A DNA stretch of 64,000 nucleotides from Rahnella inusitata (GCF_003263515.1 NZ_JYDE01000032.1:37307-101306); one strand, 5' to 3'; shown: positions 1 to 10,332, numbered from the stretch's first letter. Program-made: numbers and translations. Notes: a model not told the origin generated them from the sequence alone.

Positions 1-275
1 GTTAAAATTGAATATGCAGTGAATAAATCTGCTTTAGCGTGCATATGCGTTACTTTATCCATGAGAGACGGGGCATAAAAGGGAAGTGGAAAACGATAAA
101 CAGGGTAATGTGATCTGCTTCTCGTTTTAACACTAAATTTTCGATTGAAAATAAGATTAGTACGACTTAGAGCGGTTAAACGGCGGGGTCATTTACAATT
201 GGAGTCTCAGGCAGGGGGAAATCCTGCCTGAGTTGAAGAATAAAGCATCAGTGGGAAAGTCTGGAAATTAGCCGA
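1..275. other. AT-rich intergenic region with one hairpin
   Basis: No convincing gene is visible in these 275 bases. The only structure is a 10-bp inverted repeat, CTCAGGCAGG at 206-215 pairing with CCTGCCTGAG at 223-232. It lies just past the stop of the minus-strand CMD gene and could be its terminator, although no T-tract follows it on that strand. Confidence 0.5.
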
Positions 276-1478
276 TCATTGACTCACTGTATCGCCCAGC
301 GTTTGGATCAGACGATTTGACCAGCTGAACAATGCGGCCGTCAGCAAAATATCCAGAGATTGCGTGGCAGTGTAGCCCGCGTCAGAAAGCCCGTGCAGCA
401 GTCGCGCATCAAAACGCTCGGGAGTCCGGGTCAGGGCAATCACGCTTTCCAGTAAGGCCGCTTCTGCGCTGCCAGCCTGTTTCTGCGAAACCGCATCCAC
501 CACCTCGTCACGATAAGTCGCTTCAAACAGCTGTTCGATTAATTCCGTACGGCCTTCAGCTTCCAGATACAACCGGCCGTGGATCCCCGCGCAGTACAAA
601 CAACCATTAAGCTCTGAAGTGGCCACCGCCGCGAGTTCGCGCCACGCGGCTTTAGGGCGCTCGCCCGCCTGCATAATGTTGTTAAACACGGCGGAAAATT
701 CGCTCAGTGCATCGGCGTTGTGTACCAGTAAGGTGTAGAAAGAAGAGGAGCGGGCGTCCGGTGCAATCAAATCCAGCACATCCTGCTGATGCTGACTGGC
801 ACTTTCGGGAGCGACTTCCGGCAGCCGCGAGGACCATTGCAACATCGCCAGAGAATACCCTTTCTGCTCGCAACCTTCCGGAGAAGGGAAGCCCGGCAAT
901 ACCGCTGCCGCCCGGCCACGGAGTCCGTTCAAAATGGCCAGTACGCGCGCCTGATAACTCACAAAACCGATCAGCTGGGTAAAGGTCACAATGTCCTGTG
1001 TGCTCAGGCCCACGTCATTGAGCTGGCTCAGCATAGGCGGGGTAATTAAGGTCGGCTGGGTGGCGAGTAATCTGGCGAACTGAGTGATATGGGTCTGGCG
1101 GATGTTACTTTCACGGGAGGCGTCAGGGCTGGAGAGCGGGGCGAGGCGTGCGGCGTAATGGCTACAAAGTGGCTGTACGCCGCTCACCTGCGCGACGGTC
1201 AGCGCGCTGCTCAGCCGGTCATATAAAGATAGCGTCTCGGTGCGGGAAACCTTCAGGCTGTCGGGAAAAAGCACGTCGTAACAGGCGCGGGAGGCATTCA
1301 GTAATCCCTGACGCTCATGAATCAGCGAGCGCAGCGTCGGGTCGAGTTGTGCATCTTGCCCGAGCAGAAAGCGATCCTGTGCCAACGCAGCGTGCGGATC
1401 AAGCGGCAGATGACCCTGCTGGCTGGATTGAGTTTCGTGATACCAGCCGCTGTGCGCGGCCTTGCGTTGTTGTTCCAT
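276..1478 (-). CDS. Two-domain carboxymuconolactone decarboxylase/AhpD-like protein
   Basis: This 400-residue protein resembles the CMD-domain, peroxidase-related family. The C-terminal half carries the AhpD-type redox motif CLYCAGIH (CxxC followed by His), which in that family supports thiol-based peroxide reduction; the N-terminal half looks like a divergent second CMD domain without the cysteines. No signal peptide or membrane segment is visible, so it is probably cytoplasmic. An AAAGGA sequence lies about 7 bases before the ATG. It is separated from the sap operon by a terminator and seems to be transcribed alone. The physiological substrate cannot be read from the sequence. Confidence 0.75.
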   Translation of the reverse strand: MEQQRKAAHSGWYHETQSSQQGHLPLDPHAALAQDRFLLGQDAQLDPTLRSLIHERQGLLNASRACYDVLFPDSLKVSRTETLSLYDRLSSALTVAQVSGVQPLCSHYAARLAPLSSPDASRESNIRQTHITQFARLLATQPTLITPPMLSQLNDVGLSTQDIVTFTQLIGFVSYQARVLAILNGLRGRAAAVLPGFPSPEGCEQKGYSLAMLQWSSRLPEVAPESASQHQQDVLDLIAPDARSSSFYTLLVHNADALSEFSAVFNNIMQAGERPKAAWRELAAVATSELNGCLYCAGIHGRLYLEAEGRTELIEQLFEATYRDEVVDAVSQKQAGSAEAALLESVIALTRTPERFDARLLHGLSDAGYTATQSLDILLTAALFSWSNRLIQTLGDTVSQ

Positions 1479-1653
1479 GAACGGGTCCTTTGCTTCAGGC
1501 CTGATACCTCAGGCAAATTTACAGACCCTATCGTTGCTTATCCTCGTGTCGAGATAAAATAATGTTAAGCGATAAATCATAGCGAAATGGAATAGAAAGC
1601 CGCAGAAATAACAGTCGAATCTATTAATGGCGACAATTTGTACTGTGATTGTC

Positions 1654-1687
1654 AAAAAAAGCGGCCTCAGTTGCCTGATACCGCTTT
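1654..1687 (-). terminator. Terminator of the sapABCDF operon
   Basis: On the minus strand a stem with AAAGCGG and CCGCTTT arms, with a small inner stem (TCAG/CTGA), is followed by a run of T residues just downstream of the sapF stop codon. Confidence 0.7.
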
Positions 1688-1714
1688 ATTCAGAAACCTG
1701 TTAATCGCCTGTTC

Positions 1715-2530
1715 TCAGCGACCGTTACCATCGCGACGCCAGGCATCGGCGGTAAGGGCTTCACCAAAGTGACTGGAGATCAGTCGTTTGGTGAGGTCAT
1801 GCAGCGGCGCAGCCAGCACTTCAGCAGTATTACCGCGTTCAACCACTTCACCTTCATGCATTACCAGCACTTGATCGCTGATGTGTTTCATCATGCCAAG
1901 GTGTTGCGTCACATAGATGTACGAAATTCCCTGCTTTTCCTGCAACTCGAGCATCATGTTTATGACCTGTGAACGCATCGACATATCCAGCGACGCCAGC
2001 GCTTCATCGGCAACGATCACTTTCGGTTGCAGGATCAGCGCGCGGGCGAGGGCGACGCTCTGCTTTTGACCGGAGGCGAGCATATGGGGATAGTAGTTGG
2101 CGTGGTCGGGCAACATGCCCACCAGCCGTAACGTCTGGTTAATGCGCTGCTCACGCTGCTGTGCATCCATTTCACTGTTCAGACGCAGCGGGGCTTCCAG
2201 CAACTGGCCGATTCGCTGACGCGGATTGAGCGAGGTGCTTGGATCCTGAAAAATCATGCGGATTTGCTGGCTGCGAAAGCGATAGTCGCGAAACGCCAGC
2301 GGATGATCGTCAATCAGGATTTCACCGCCGCTGGGCTCTACCATGCCTGACAGCATTTTCGCCAGCGTGGATTTCCCTGAACCATTTTCACCGATGATCG
2401 CCAGCGTCTGTTTTTCCCGCAGCGTGAAGCTGACGGGTTTAACCGCTTCAAGATTCATTTTGCGAAACAGCCCGGTGCGATAACGGAACGTTTTGCTCAG
2501 GTTACGAACTTCGAGCAAGGTCTCGGCCAT
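1715..2530 (-). CDS. sapF: Peptide/putrescine ABC transporter ATPase SapF
   Basis: This is the second ATPase of the Sap transporter, linked in enterobacteria to antimicrobial-peptide resistance and, in E. coli, to putrescine export. The 271-residue protein has Walker A GENGSGKST near residue 48 and Walker B VIVADEALASLD. The signature motif is non-canonical (ASGQKQ instead of LSGGQ), which is normal for SapF. The start codon overlaps the sapD stop by one base, indicating translational coupling. Similarity to E. coli SapF runs to the C-terminus (HFGEALTADAWR). Confidence 0.95.
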   Translation of the reverse strand: MAETLLEVRNLSKTFRYRTGLFRKMNLEAVKPVSFTLREKQTLAIIGENGSGKSTLAKMLSGMVEPSGGEILIDDHPLAFRDYRFRSQQIRMIFQDPSTSLNPRQRIGQLLEAPLRLNSEMDAQQREQRINQTLRLVGMLPDHANYYPHMLASGQKQSVALARALILQPKVIVADEALASLDMSMRSQVINMMLELQEKQGISYIYVTQHLGMMKHISDQVLVMHEGEVVERGNTAEVLAAPLHDLTKRLISSHFGEALTADAWRRDGNGR

Positions 2531-3522
2531 TATTGCTCCTCCATATTCAGCGGGAAGTGACAGGCATAAGCATGGGTTTTCGCCAGACGCAGGCGCGGTG
2601 TCTCAATACATTTTTTCTGAGCGTAAGGGCAGCGTGGCCCCAGACGGCAGCCAATCGGCAAATGTTCCAGCGAAGGGATCGCGCCTGGCAGCGTATTCAG
2701 CCGGCTTTTGTGCGGCAGTGAACGGCCAAAATCAGGCATCGCGCGGATTAATGCCTGCGTGTAAGGGTGGTGTGGCGCCGCCAGCAGATCTTCGCAGGTC
2801 GCGCTTTCCACCGTTTGTCCGCAGTACAGCACGTTAATACGGTTGGCCCATTTGCTCATCATTTGCAGGTCGTGGCTGATCAATAAAATCGTGGTGTTAT
2901 TGTTCTGATTCAGACGCGCGAGCAGGCGGAAAATCTGCGCCTGCGTGGTCGGTTCCATCGCGTTGGTTGGCTCATCGGCAATGAGCAGGCGCGGCTGATT
3001 GGCCAGCGCGATAGCGATCATCACTTTCTGGCATTCGCCTTCGGTGAGTTCATAGGGATAACTGGCCATGATGTCTTTGTGATCTTTAATGCCAACGCGG
3101 TGCAGCAGCTCGATGGCACGGTATTTGCGCCAGCGGAAACGCTGATACCAGCGGCCTTTATAGGTCCAGCCGGGGATCGCCTGACTCAGCTGCCGCCCGA
3201 TGTTTTCGGAAGGATCCAGACAGGACTGAGGTTCCTGAAAAATCATCGATACATTCTGGCCGACCAGCTTGCGGCGTTCGCGCGGGGTCAGTTGCAACAA
3301 ATCGATATCGTCAAAACGCATCCGGTCAGCGGTGACGCGCCAGTTATCTTTGGTCACGCCGCAGATGGCCTTGGCGATCAGGCTTTTTCCCGAACCGGAT
3401 TCCCCCACCAGCCCGCGAATTTCACCGGCGTTGAGTGTCATGCTGACGCGATCGACCGCTTTAACCGGGCCTTCGGAGGTCATAAATTCGATGGTCAGAT
3501 TGCGGATATCAAGTAACGGCAT
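2530..3522 (-). CDS. sapD: ABC transporter ATPase SapD
   Basis: First ATPase of the Sap importer (330 residues). It has Walker [10 protein letters not shown], an ELTEGECQK signature region typical of SapD, Walker [13 protein letters not shown], and the C-terminal oligopeptide-transporter domain with a cysteine-containing [12 protein letters not shown] motif. In E. coli, SapD (TrkE) also confers ATP-dependence on Trk potassium uptake. It overlaps sapC by one base and sapF by one base within the sapABCDF operon. Confidence 0.95.
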   Translation of the reverse strand: MPLLDIRNLTIEFMTSEGPVKAVDRVSMTLNAGEIRGLVGESGSGKSLIAKAICGVTKDNWRVTADRMRFDDIDLLQLTPRERRKLVGQNVSMIFQEPQSCLDPSENIGRQLSQAIPGWTYKGRWYQRFRWRKYRAIELLHRVGIKDHKDIMASYPYELTEGECQKVMIAIALANQPRLLIADEPTNAMEPTTQAQIFRLLARLNQNNNTTILLISHDLQMMSKWANRINVLYCGQTVESATCEDLLAAPHHPYTQALIRAMPDFGRSLPHKSRLNTLPGAIPSLEHLPIGCRLGPRCPYAQKKCIETPRLRLAKTHAYACHFPLNMEEQ

Positions 3523-4412
3523 TATTCCACCCCCGCATTGATCGCCCGACGCACACCGTCACCCAGCAGGTTGATCAGCAATACGCTGATAAGGATCGCA
3601 GCACCCGGCAGCATCACCGTCCACGGCGCGACATACACCAGCTCCAGCGAGTCTCCGAGCATCGCGCCCCATTCCGGCGACGGCAGTTGCGCACCCAAAT
3701 CGAGAAAACCGAGGGCAGCAATATCCAGAATGGCCATCGACAGCGCGCGGGTAAACTCCGTTGCCAGCACCGCGACAATATTGGGTAAAACCGCGTAACG
3801 CAGGATTTGCCAGGTGGAGGCACCGTCCAGACGCACGGCGACCACATATTCTTTTTCCAGCTCGTCGTGCACTGCGCTGTAAATGGTGCGTGAAATGCGT
3901 GGCAACAGCGCCAGCCAGACGGCCAGCATCGCGTGCTCCAGTTTCGGGCCAAGAAAAGCCACCACCACAATGGCCAGCAGCAGGGAAGGGATCGATAACA
4001 GCGTGTCGAGCACATGATTGAGAATGGCCGATTTTAGCCCGCGCGAAATCCCGGCAAGCACGCCGATAATTACACCGCACAGCGACGCCGCAAGCGTAAT
4101 CACCAGCGCACCGCCAATGGTCGGCGCCGCGCCGGTCAGGATCCGGCTCAGCAGGTCACGGCCCAGATCGTCAGTGCCCAGAAAGAAGCCGACATTCCCG
4201 TAGCGCGACCACGAAGGCGGTAACAGCTGATACCCTAAAAATTGCTGATCCAGAGCATAGGGCGCCAGCAAATGGCCGAAAACACACAGGAACAGCAATC
4301 CGATGACGCCGTAGAAACCGATCATCGACAGCGTGTCGCGATAGAAAATCCCCCACGTATGGCGCAGCGGGCTCGGTACCTGTTTTTCGCGGTATACGTT
4401 ATCGAAGGGCAT
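3522..4412 (-). CDS. sapC: ABC transporter permease SapC
   Basis: Inner-membrane permease of the Sap system, 296 residues with several hydrophobic helices and the DppC/OppC-type EAA loop (the DGAST...ILRYAVLPN region) that contacts the ATPases. The N-terminus [11 protein letters not shown] resembles E. coli SapC. The gene overlaps the 3' end of sapB by 14 bases, as expected for a coupled operon. Confidence 0.95.
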   Translation of the reverse strand: MPFDNVYREKQVPSPLRHTWGIFYRDTLSMIGFYGVIGLLFLCVFGHLLAPYALDQQFLGYQLLPPSWSRYGNVGFFLGTDDLGRDLLSRILTGAAPTIGGALVITLAASLCGVIIGVLAGISRGLKSAILNHVLDTLLSIPSLLLAIVVVAFLGPKLEHAMLAVWLALLPRISRTIYSAVHDELEKEYVVAVRLDGASTWQILRYAVLPNIVAVLATEFTRALSMAILDIAALGFLDLGAQLPSPEWGAMLGDSLELVYVAPWTVMLPGAAILISVLLINLLGDGVRRAINAGVE

Positions 4413-5364
4413 ACCATTCCTTATGTTTCAATGGATTCATCAGTGCGCCCAAAATGTCTGAGAACACGTTAACCACAATCACCAGCGAACCAACCACCAT
4501 CACGCCTGCGGAAATCGCGGCGTAATCCTGCTGGCGGATGGCGTTAATCAGCCAGCGCCCGATACCCGGCCAGTTGAAGACGACTTCGGTAATCATCGCC
4601 AGTGTCAGCATGGTGGAAAATTGCAGGCCGAGTTTCGGAATGATCGGCGGTAGCGCGTTGTGCAGCACGTGGCGGCGGATAATAGTGAAGCGGGATAAAC
4701 CACGCGTCGCAGCAGCTTTTACATAGTTCTTCGCCAGAATTTCGTCGGTTGAAATTCGCATCAGGCGGATCACCTCGGTGGTCGGTGCAACCGCCAGCGC
4801 GGCAATCGGTAAAATCATATGGCGGACGGCGCTGACAATCATCTCATGGCGATAGGGCGAATCTGACAGCCAGGCATCAATCAGTGTCAGGCCGGTGACG
4901 GTTTTCAGCTGATAGAGCAAGTCCAGCCGCCCGGACACCGGCAGCCAGCCGAGCTGGAGTGAGAAGAAAAGCATCAGCAACACCGCCAGCCAGAATACCG
5001 GAATGGAAAACCCGAGCAGCGCGAGACTACTGATTGCCACGTCCGGCCACTTTCCGCGCATTACACCCGCCAGAATACCGAGCGGAATACCGACGATTAA
5101 CGCCAGCGCAAACGCCAGAATGCAAAGTTCCATGGTCGCCGGGAATACGGATTGGAGCTGGTAGGTAATGCTTTCGCCGTTAATACTGGAAACGCCAAAA
5201 TCCAGCTGGAATAAGCTGGTGAAGTAGAAATGGTAGGCATCCCAAAGAGACGCACCGCGCAGTGGAGCGTTTGGCGTGAAATAGCTCAGGCTAAATGCCA
5301 CCAGACTGAGGAAAAACAGCGTCACCAGCAGTAAAAGGATTCGACGTAACGTGAAGATGATCAT
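4399..5364 (-). CDS. sapB: ABC transporter permease SapB
   Basis: Partner permease of SapC (321 residues), DppB/OppB type. An N-terminal membrane helix ([12 protein letters not shown]) is followed by a periplasmic segment and five further hydrophobic stretches, with the EAA loop near [24 protein letters not shown]. Its ATG overlaps the sapA stop codon (ATGA), so translation of sapA and sapB is probably coupled. Confidence 0.95.
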   Translation of the reverse strand: MIIFTLRRILLLLVTLFFLSLVAFSLSYFTPNAPLRGASLWDAYHFYFTSLFQLDFGVSSINGESITYQLQSVFPATMELCILAFALALIVGIPLGILAGVMRGKWPDVAISSLALLGFSIPVFWLAVLLMLFFSLQLGWLPVSGRLDLLYQLKTVTGLTLIDAWLSDSPYRHEMIVSAVRHMILPIAALAVAPTTEVIRLMRISTDEILAKNYVKAAATRGLSRFTIIRRHVLHNALPPIIPKLGLQFSTMLTLAMITEVVFNWPGIGRWLINAIRQQDYAAISAGVMVVGSLVIVVNVFSDILGALMNPLKHKEWYALR

Positions 5365-7025
5365 GGTGCCTTCCTTCCTTCATCATCGCGAAACACACCG
5401 GCAAACGAGGAATTGCCAAACGGGCTCAACACCAGACCTTTTATATCGTAACGATAAGCCTGAAGGCGCAGGGAGGAGGCCAGAGGCAGAACCGGTAACT
5501 GCTGCTCAAGAATTTTTTGCGCCTGCTGATAAAACTCAATGCGCTGAGAAAGCTGCTGGGAAAGTAAGCCCTGGCGCAGCAGTTCATCAAATTTCGGGTC
5601 ACACCAGTGAGCATAGTTGGTCTGTGAATGGATCGCCGCACAACTGAGCATCGGACGGAAGAAACTGTCAGGGTCGTTACTGTCCGTTGACCACCCGGTC
5701 AGCGTCAGGTCGTGGTTCATCTCCATCAGCCTGGCCTCCTGAAAACGGCCTTCGACAGGCACGATCACCACTTTTATGCCGACCTGCGCGAGGTCAGCCT
5801 GCAACAGTTCTGCGGTTTTCAGCGGGCTTGGGTTAAACGACTGAGAAGCCGTGGGCACCCACAAATGCAGCGTCAGCTTTTCCTGACCTAAATCTTTCAG
5901 GATTTGCTGTGCTTTCTTCGGATTGTATTCTGTGACCTGCGCATTGCTGTCGTACGCCCAGGAGGCGCGAGGCAAAATAGAAGCGGCAGTTTCTGCGGTG
6001 CCGTAATAAATCGACTGCATCAGGCGCTGGTTATTAATAGAAAGCGCCACCGCCTGACGAACTCGCGGATCGTTTAGCGGCGCTTTGTTGGTATTAAACG
6101 CCAGATACGCCACGTTCATGCCAGGGCGCAGCGAGAGGCGTAAACGAGGGTCTTCACGCAAAATCGACAACTGACTGGCGGCGGGATAGGCCAGCACGTC
6201 ACATTCGCCGGTCAGAAGTTTGGATAACCGCCCTGTACCGCCGACGCCCATGTCGATCACCACCTGCGCCATGCGCGGTGTGCCTTTCCAGTAACTGCCG
6301 TTGCGCGTCAGTCGCACGTATTGGCCGGTGCGATACTCGCCGAGCTGGAACGGGCCAGTGCCAACGGGCTGACGGTCAATTTCTTCTTCATTACCGGCTT
6401 TTTGCAGATTGGCCGCATATTCGGCTGAAAGCACGGGTGCGTAGTGCGTCGCTAAATGCCAGAGGAAAGAGGCGTCAGGGTTATTGAGGCGAAACTCCAC
6501 CGTCGAATCATCCAGCTTCTTAATGCTCTTAATGGCTTTTGCAAACTGCAAACTGTCGAAATACGGATACTCTTCGCCGTTGACGGCGTGGTAGTGATTA
6601 TTCGGATCGATAATGCGCTGGAAGCTGAACACCACGTCGTCAGCATTCATTTTACGCGTCGGCGAGAACCCGCCAGTTTTCTGGAAAGGTACGTCTTTGC
6701 GCAAATGGAAACGGTAGGTGGCGCCGTCGTCAAGGACTTCCCAGCTTTGGGCCAGTTCCGGGATCAGACGATAGGTATAGGGATCAACGTCCAGCAGGCG
6801 GTCGTACAACTGCGCCGCGAGGGTATCAATGATCAGTCCGCTGCTGGCTTTCTGCGGATTAAAGGTATTGATCATTCCGTTGACGCAATAGACAAAGCCA
6901 CTCTGGCGAATATCTTTATTCGGTGCACTGACGACCGGCGGGCTGGCGTGTGTTGGGGCAGTCTCTGCAAACACTGCTGTGGACAAGCCGCTCAGTAAAA
7001 GCATCCACAAAGTTAAACGACGCAT
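5361..7025 (-). CDS. sapA: Periplasmic peptide-binding protein SapA
   Basis: Solute-binding protein of the Sap transporter, family SBP_bac_5, about 554 residues. The start was set at the ATG that gives a normal Sec signal peptide ([20 protein letters not shown]); the open frame continues 20 codons upstream but those residues are not signal-like. The mature part has the DppA/OppA-type fold, including the segment [18 protein letters not shown]. First gene of sapABCDF. Its promoter must lie in 7026-7250, beside the divergent RyhB gene. Confidence 0.93.
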   Translation of the reverse strand: MRRLTLWMLLLSGLSTAVFAETAPTHASPPVVSAPNKDIRQSGFVYCVNGMINTFNPQKASSGLIIDTLAAQLYDRLLDVDPYTYRLIPELAQSWEVLDDGATYRFHLRKDVPFQKTGGFSPTRKMNADDVVFSFQRIIDPNNHYHAVNGEEYPYFDSLQFAKAIKSIKKLDDSTVEFRLNNPDASFLWHLATHYAPVLSAEYAANLQKAGNEEEIDRQPVGTGPFQLGEYRTGQYVRLTRNGSYWKGTPRMAQVVIDMGVGGTGRLSKLLTGECDVLAYPAASQLSILREDPRLRLSLRPGMNVAYLAFNTNKAPLNDPRVRQAVALSINNQRLMQSIYYGTAETAASILPRASWAYDSNAQVTEYNPKKAQQILKDLGQEKLTLHLWVPTASQSFNPSPLKTAELLQADLAQVGIKVVIVPVEGRFQEARLMEMNHDLTLTGWSTDSNDPDSFFRPMLSCAAIHSQTNYAHWCDPKFDELLRQGLLSQQLSQRIEFYQQAQKILEQQLPVLPLASSLRLQAYRYDIKGLVLSPFGNSSFAGVFRDDEGRKAP

Positions 7026-7216
7026 AAAGGCTTCAAAGTTAAGGTGCAATGCCATAAGTGTACCGTACTCTGCGAGGTACCCCAATCCATTGCGCGAAAC
7101 ACCGCGTATTCCTGCGGCACATTGCGCAAAAATTGCCCTGTAGTTTGGCGAAAGGGGAAAAAGAGGAGCCCTTAACGATCTCAGGGTTGTTCAAAGAGTA
7201 GTCTTATTGTTGATGT

Positions 7217-7273
7217 GGTAATGAGAAATATTCTCAACAAAGTACTTTACAGACGATACTGAGAACCATTATC
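7217..7273 (+). promoter_or_regulatory. Two Fur-box-like sites and RyhB promoter
   Basis: Compared by eye with the 19-base consensus GATAATGATAATCATTATC, 7255-7273 matches at 16 positions and 7217-7235 at 14. A sigma-70 promoter overlaps the downstream site: -35 TTTACA at 7246-7251, 18-base spacer, -10 TATCAT at 7270-7275. Binding of iron-loaded Fur here would shut off the sRNA, as known for ryhB in E. coli. Confidence 0.8.
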
Positions 7274-7282
7274 ATCCTTTTC

Positions 7283-7384
7283 ACCGAACGAGAGGTGTCC
7301 CGCCAGGGGCGTTAATCGCGAGGTACGACATTGCTCACATTGCTTCCAGAATTACTTAGCCAGCTCGGGTGCTGGCTTTTTTTT
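7283..7384 (+). ncRNA. ryhB: Iron-responsive small RNA RyhB
   Basis: A stretch at 7326-7348 carries the nearly invariant RyhB core (ACATTGCTCACATTGCTTCC). It is followed by an ATTACTTAGCCAGC segment and a GC hairpin (AGCCAGC/GCTGGCT) ending in eight T residues, which is the RyhB Rho-independent terminator and Hfq-binding tail. The 5' part differs from E. coli RyhB. RyhB base-pairs with mRNAs of iron-using proteins under iron starvation. The transcription start is inferred from the -10 box and could be a few bases off. Confidence 0.92.
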
Positions 7385-7393
7385 GCCTAAAAT

Positions 7394-8398
7394 TTAGTCA
7401 TCTTCCTGTGCGTTAACCTGTATCCCATGTTTCTTCAACATTCCGCGTAACTGATGGTAAGTCACGTTCAGCAATCCGGCCGCCTTGCGCTGATTGAAAC
7501 GCGCCTGCCGCAGCGCCTGTTCGATCAGATTTTTTTCCTGACCGGTCACCCATTGTTTTAAATCCAGCGGCAGCGTGGGCAGCGACGGATTATCTTCTGT
7601 CTCTGCCTGTTGCTCAGGTTCAGTCCGGCGCGCAAACGGGTTGAGGATAATATTGTCGAGCGGAAATTCGCTGGTGCCGTGACGGTACATCGAGCGTTCA
7701 ACGACGTTTTTCAGCTCGCGGATATTTCCTGGCCAGCGGTAGGTCATCAGCGTGTCACGAGCGCCATCGGTAAAGCCAGGAAATAAAGGCAACGAGAGCT
7801 CACGGCACATCTGAATAGCGAAGTGTTCGGCCAGCAACATGATGTCCTGCTGGCGTTCCCTCAGCGGCGGCAACTGCACTACATCAAAGGCCAGACGGTC
7901 GAGCAGATCAGCGCGGAATTTTCCCGCCTCCGCCAGCGCCGGTAAATCATCATTGGTCGCGCAGACCAACCGCACGTCGACCTGCAACGGCTGGCTGCCA
8001 CCGACGCGCTCCAGATGTCCGTACTCAATCACCCGCAGCAGCTTTTCCTGCACCAGCATTGGCGCCGTCGCCAGCTCATCAAGGAACAGCGTGCCGCCGT
8101 CGGCGCGCTCAAAACGCCCGAGATGGCGTTTCTGCGCACCGGTAAACGCACCGGCTTCGTGGCCGAAGAGTTCGGAATCCAGCAGATTTTCATTCAGTGC
8201 CGCACAGTTAAGTGAGATGAACGGCCCCTGCCAGCGCGGTGACAGATAATGCAGACGATGCGCAATCAGCTCTTTGCCGCTGCCGCGCTCGCCGGTCACC
8301 AGCACCGGCTTATTCAGTTTCGCCAGCTGCGAAACCTGTTCCAGCACCTCAATAAAGGCGTTGGCTTCGCCGAGTAAATTGTCTGTATTATCAGTCAT
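7394..8398 (-). CDS. pspF: psp operon transcriptional activator PspF
   Basis: Sigma-54 enhancer-binding protein of 334 residues without a receiver domain, as usual for PspF. AAA+ motifs are clear: Walker A GERGSGKE, the sigma-54 contact loop GAFTGA, Walker B GGTLFLDE, and a Fis-type HTH at the C-terminus (QRKAAGLLNVTYHQLRGML). It is divergent from pspABCD. In E. coli PspA holds PspF inactive until envelope stress. Confidence 0.96.
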   Translation of the reverse strand: MTDNTDNLLGEANAFIEVLEQVSQLAKLNKPVLVTGERGSGKELIAHRLHYLSPRWQGPFISLNCAALNENLLDSELFGHEAGAFTGAQKRHLGRFERADGGTLFLDELATAPMLVQEKLLRVIEYGHLERVGGSQPLQVDVRLVCATNDDLPALAEAGKFRADLLDRLAFDVVQLPPLRERQQDIMLLAEHFAIQMCRELSLPLFPGFTDGARDTLMTYRWPGNIRELKNVVERSMYRHGTSEFPLDNIILNPFARRTEPEQQAETEDNPSLPTLPLDLKQWVTGQEKNLIEQALRQARFNQRKAAGLLNVTYHQLRGMLKKHGIQVNAQEDD

Positions 8399-8521
8399 CA
8401 GGCTTTCCTTGTGTGGTGAATTACACTAACACTTGGTGAAAATAGTCATCTCGAAAAATAAGCATAGCAGAGTCGAAAATAAAAAATTCAATTTATTCAT
8501 AAAGATAACGATTTAAAAAAG

Positions 8522-8540
8522 TTGGCACGGATCCTGATAT
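8522..8540 (+). promoter_or_regulatory. Sigma-54 promoter of pspABCD
   Basis: TGGCAC at 8523-8528 is the -24 element and TGAT at 8535-8538 the -12 element, 117 bases before pspA. The -12 GC is replaced by GA; E. coli pspA is also non-consensus there. The AT-rich stretch just upstream (8470-8518) is a reasonable place for IHF and PspF binding, but individual sites could not be assigned. Confidence 0.75.
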
Positions 8541-8654
8541 AGGTTTACTGCGGCAAGTCATCAGTGACGGCTGCTTTAACCGGTAACAGATTGGCCGGAT
8601 CCCTTAAAACCGGCTGAGGCCGGATGCCAACAGAATCAAAGAGGAATTTCGATT

Positions 8655-9326
8655 ATGGGTATTTTTTCTCGCTTCGCTGACATCATTAACGCCAACATCA
8701 ACACGCTGTTGGATAAAGCAGAAGATCCACAAAAACTGGTTCGTCTGATGATTCAGGAAATGGAAGACACGCTGGTGGAACTGCGTTCAACTTCTGCCCG
8801 TGCGCTGGCAGAAAAGAAACAGTTGATCCGCCGCATCGATCAGGGCGAGTCTCAGCAGAACGAATGGCAGGACAAAGCCGAACTGGCGCTGCGTAAAGAT
8901 AAAGACGATCTGGCGCGTGCGGCGCTTATCGAAAAACAAAAACTGTCCGATCTGGTTGCTGTATTGAAAAATGAAGTGACCGTGGTGGAAGAAACGCTGG
9001 ATCGTATGAAATCGGAAATCGGCGAGTTGGAAAGCAAACTGACCGAAACCCGTGCCCGTCAGCAGGCGCTGACCTTGCGTCATCAGGCCGCGTCTTCTTC
9101 ACGTGACGTTCGCCGCCAGCTCGACAGCGGGAAGATTGATGAAGCGATGGCGCGTTTCGAGCAATTTGAACGTCGTATCGATCACATGGAAGCGGAAGCG
9201 GAAACCGTGGGTATCGGCAAAAAGAAATCGCTGGATCAGCAGTTCGCCGATCTTAAGGCCGATGATGAAATCAGCGCGCAAATTGCAGCCCTGAAAGCGA
9301 AAATGAACGTGAGCAAAGACGCGTAA
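8655..9326 (+). CDS. pspA: Phage shock protein A
   Basis: PspA/IM30 family membrane-associated effector (223 residues). It is almost entirely coiled coil after an N-terminal amphipathic helix ([20 protein letters not shown]). It binds and inhibits PspF, and on stress forms oligomers that stabilise the inner membrane. The 5' untranslated region contains a CCGGC-TGAG-GCCGG hairpin near 8609. First gene of the sigma-54-driven psp operon. Confidence 0.97.
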   Translation: MGIFSRFADIINANINTLLDKAEDPQKLVRLMIQEMEDTLVELRSTSARALAEKKQLIRRIDQGESQQNEWQDKAELALRKDKDDLARAALIEKQKLSDLVAVLKNEVTVVEETLDRMKSEIGELESKLTETRARQQALTLRHQAASSSRDVRRQLDSGKIDEAMARFEQFERRIDHMEAEAETVGIGKKKSLDQQFADLKADDEISAQIAALKAKMNVSKDA

Positions 9327-9347
9327 TCCCCCACGATGATCGTCGAT

Positions 9348-9369
9348 GAACCTGCCTGCGGGCAGGTTC
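9348..9369 (+). repeat. Perfect hairpin between pspA and pspB
   Basis: GAACCTGCC, loop TGCG, GGCAGGTTC. There is no T-tract, so it is more likely an mRNA-processing or 3'-end-stabilising structure that keeps pspA in excess than a terminator. That role is inferred. Confidence 0.6.
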
Positions 9370-9422
9370 ACATTGCAGGACAACGCCTTCACCGGCACTA
9401 AAAAGACTCATAAGGAGAGACA

Positions 9423-9650
9423 ATGAGCTTCCTGTTTTTAGCCATTCCGCTGACCATTTTCGTTTTATTCGTGGCGCCTGTCTGGTTGTGGCTTCACTAC
9501 AGCAATCGCCAGCAAAATGGCACTCAGCTTAGTCAGCATGAGATGCAAAATCTCTCCAGCCTGACGCAAGATGCGCAGCGTATGCGTGAACGTATTCAGG
9601 CGCTGGAAGAAATTCTGGATTCCGAACATCCGGGCTGGAGGCAATCATAA
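9423..9650 (+). CDS. pspB: Phage shock protein B
   Basis: Small inner-membrane protein (75 residues) with one N-terminal transmembrane helix and a cytoplasmic helical tail (LTQDAQRMRERIQALEEILD). With PspC it senses envelope stress and relieves PspA inhibition of PspF. AAGGAGAG precedes the ATG. The stop overlaps the pspC start by one base. Confidence 0.96.
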   Translation: MSFLFLAIPLTIFVLFVAPVWLWLHYSNRQQNGTQLSQHEMQNLSSLTQDAQRMRERIQALEEILDSEHPGWRQS

Positions 9651-10009
9651 TGGCGAGCCGAATGTCTGAACGAAAACTCTACCGCGTGCCGGAAGAGGGC
9701 GTGGTCAAAGGCGTACTGGCCGGGCTGGCGCACTATCTGGGTGTTCCGGTAAAACTGTTGCGGATCATGGCGGTGCTGTCGATTTTCTTCGGCCTGTTTA
9801 TGTTCACCGTGGTGGCGTACATCATTCTCAGCTACGTGCTGGATCCGGTGCCCGCCAGCGAATATGAAGGCGAAACCGCGCCTTCGCCACGTAACCTGCT
9901 GGAAGAAGCCGACCGCGAGCTGAAAGCCAGTGAACAGCGGTTACGACAAGTAGAACGTTATGTCACCTCGGAAACCTTTGGCGTACGCAGCCGTTTCCGT
10001 CAGCTCTAA
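9650..10009 (+). CDS. pspC: Phage shock protein C
   Basis: PspC-domain membrane protein of 119 residues. The N-terminal PspC domain (KLYRVPEEGVVKGVLAGLA) is followed by a hydrophobic helix around residues 40-65 and a cytoplasmic helical tail. The ATG at 9650 is preferred because GGAGG lies 8 bases upstream; a second in-frame ATG is five codons later. It acts with PspB in stress signalling. Confidence 0.95.
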   Translation: MASRMSERKLYRVPEEGVVKGVLAGLAHYLGVPVKLLRIMAVLSIFFGLFMFTVVAYIILSYVLDPVPASEYEGETAPSPRNLLEEADRELKASEQRLRQVERYVTSETFGVRSRFRQL

Positions 10010-10080
10010 AAATGCTTCTGGCCGCCGGACGTCGCGCCGGTTGCCAATTTCCTTTTCACGTCCCCGCTTAAGGAATCTTT

Positions 10081-10332
10081 ATGACCCGTTATCTGAATTC
10101 CTCGCTGCCGGGTAAAAGCAGCCTGCTGTCGAAAATCTTCAGCGTGATTGTGACACTGGCGTTGACGTTTGGCCCTGCCGGGCTGGCAGCCCGCGTGCTG
10201 GGCGTGGTAGCAAAAGGACCCGTTCGTTACGTTTTAGCACTATTATTAGAACCGTTATTCAAACGAATTTTGATCGCGCTGTTTGGGCGCTACGCCAGGG
10301 AGAGCAATGAAAAGACTACAAAACGAGTTTAA
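10081..10332 (+). CDS. pspD: Phage shock protein D
   Basis: Peripheral inner-membrane protein of the psp operon, 83 residues, with a hydrophobic central segment (IFSVIVTLALTFGPAGLAA). AAGGA precedes the ATG. The 3' end overlaps the start of ycjX by 26 bases, indicating that psp and ycjXF are one transcript here. Confidence 0.9.
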   Translation: MTRYLNSSLPGKSSLLSKIFSVIVTLALTFGPAGLAARVLGVVAKGPVRYVLALLLEPLFKRILIALFGRYARESNEKTTKRV

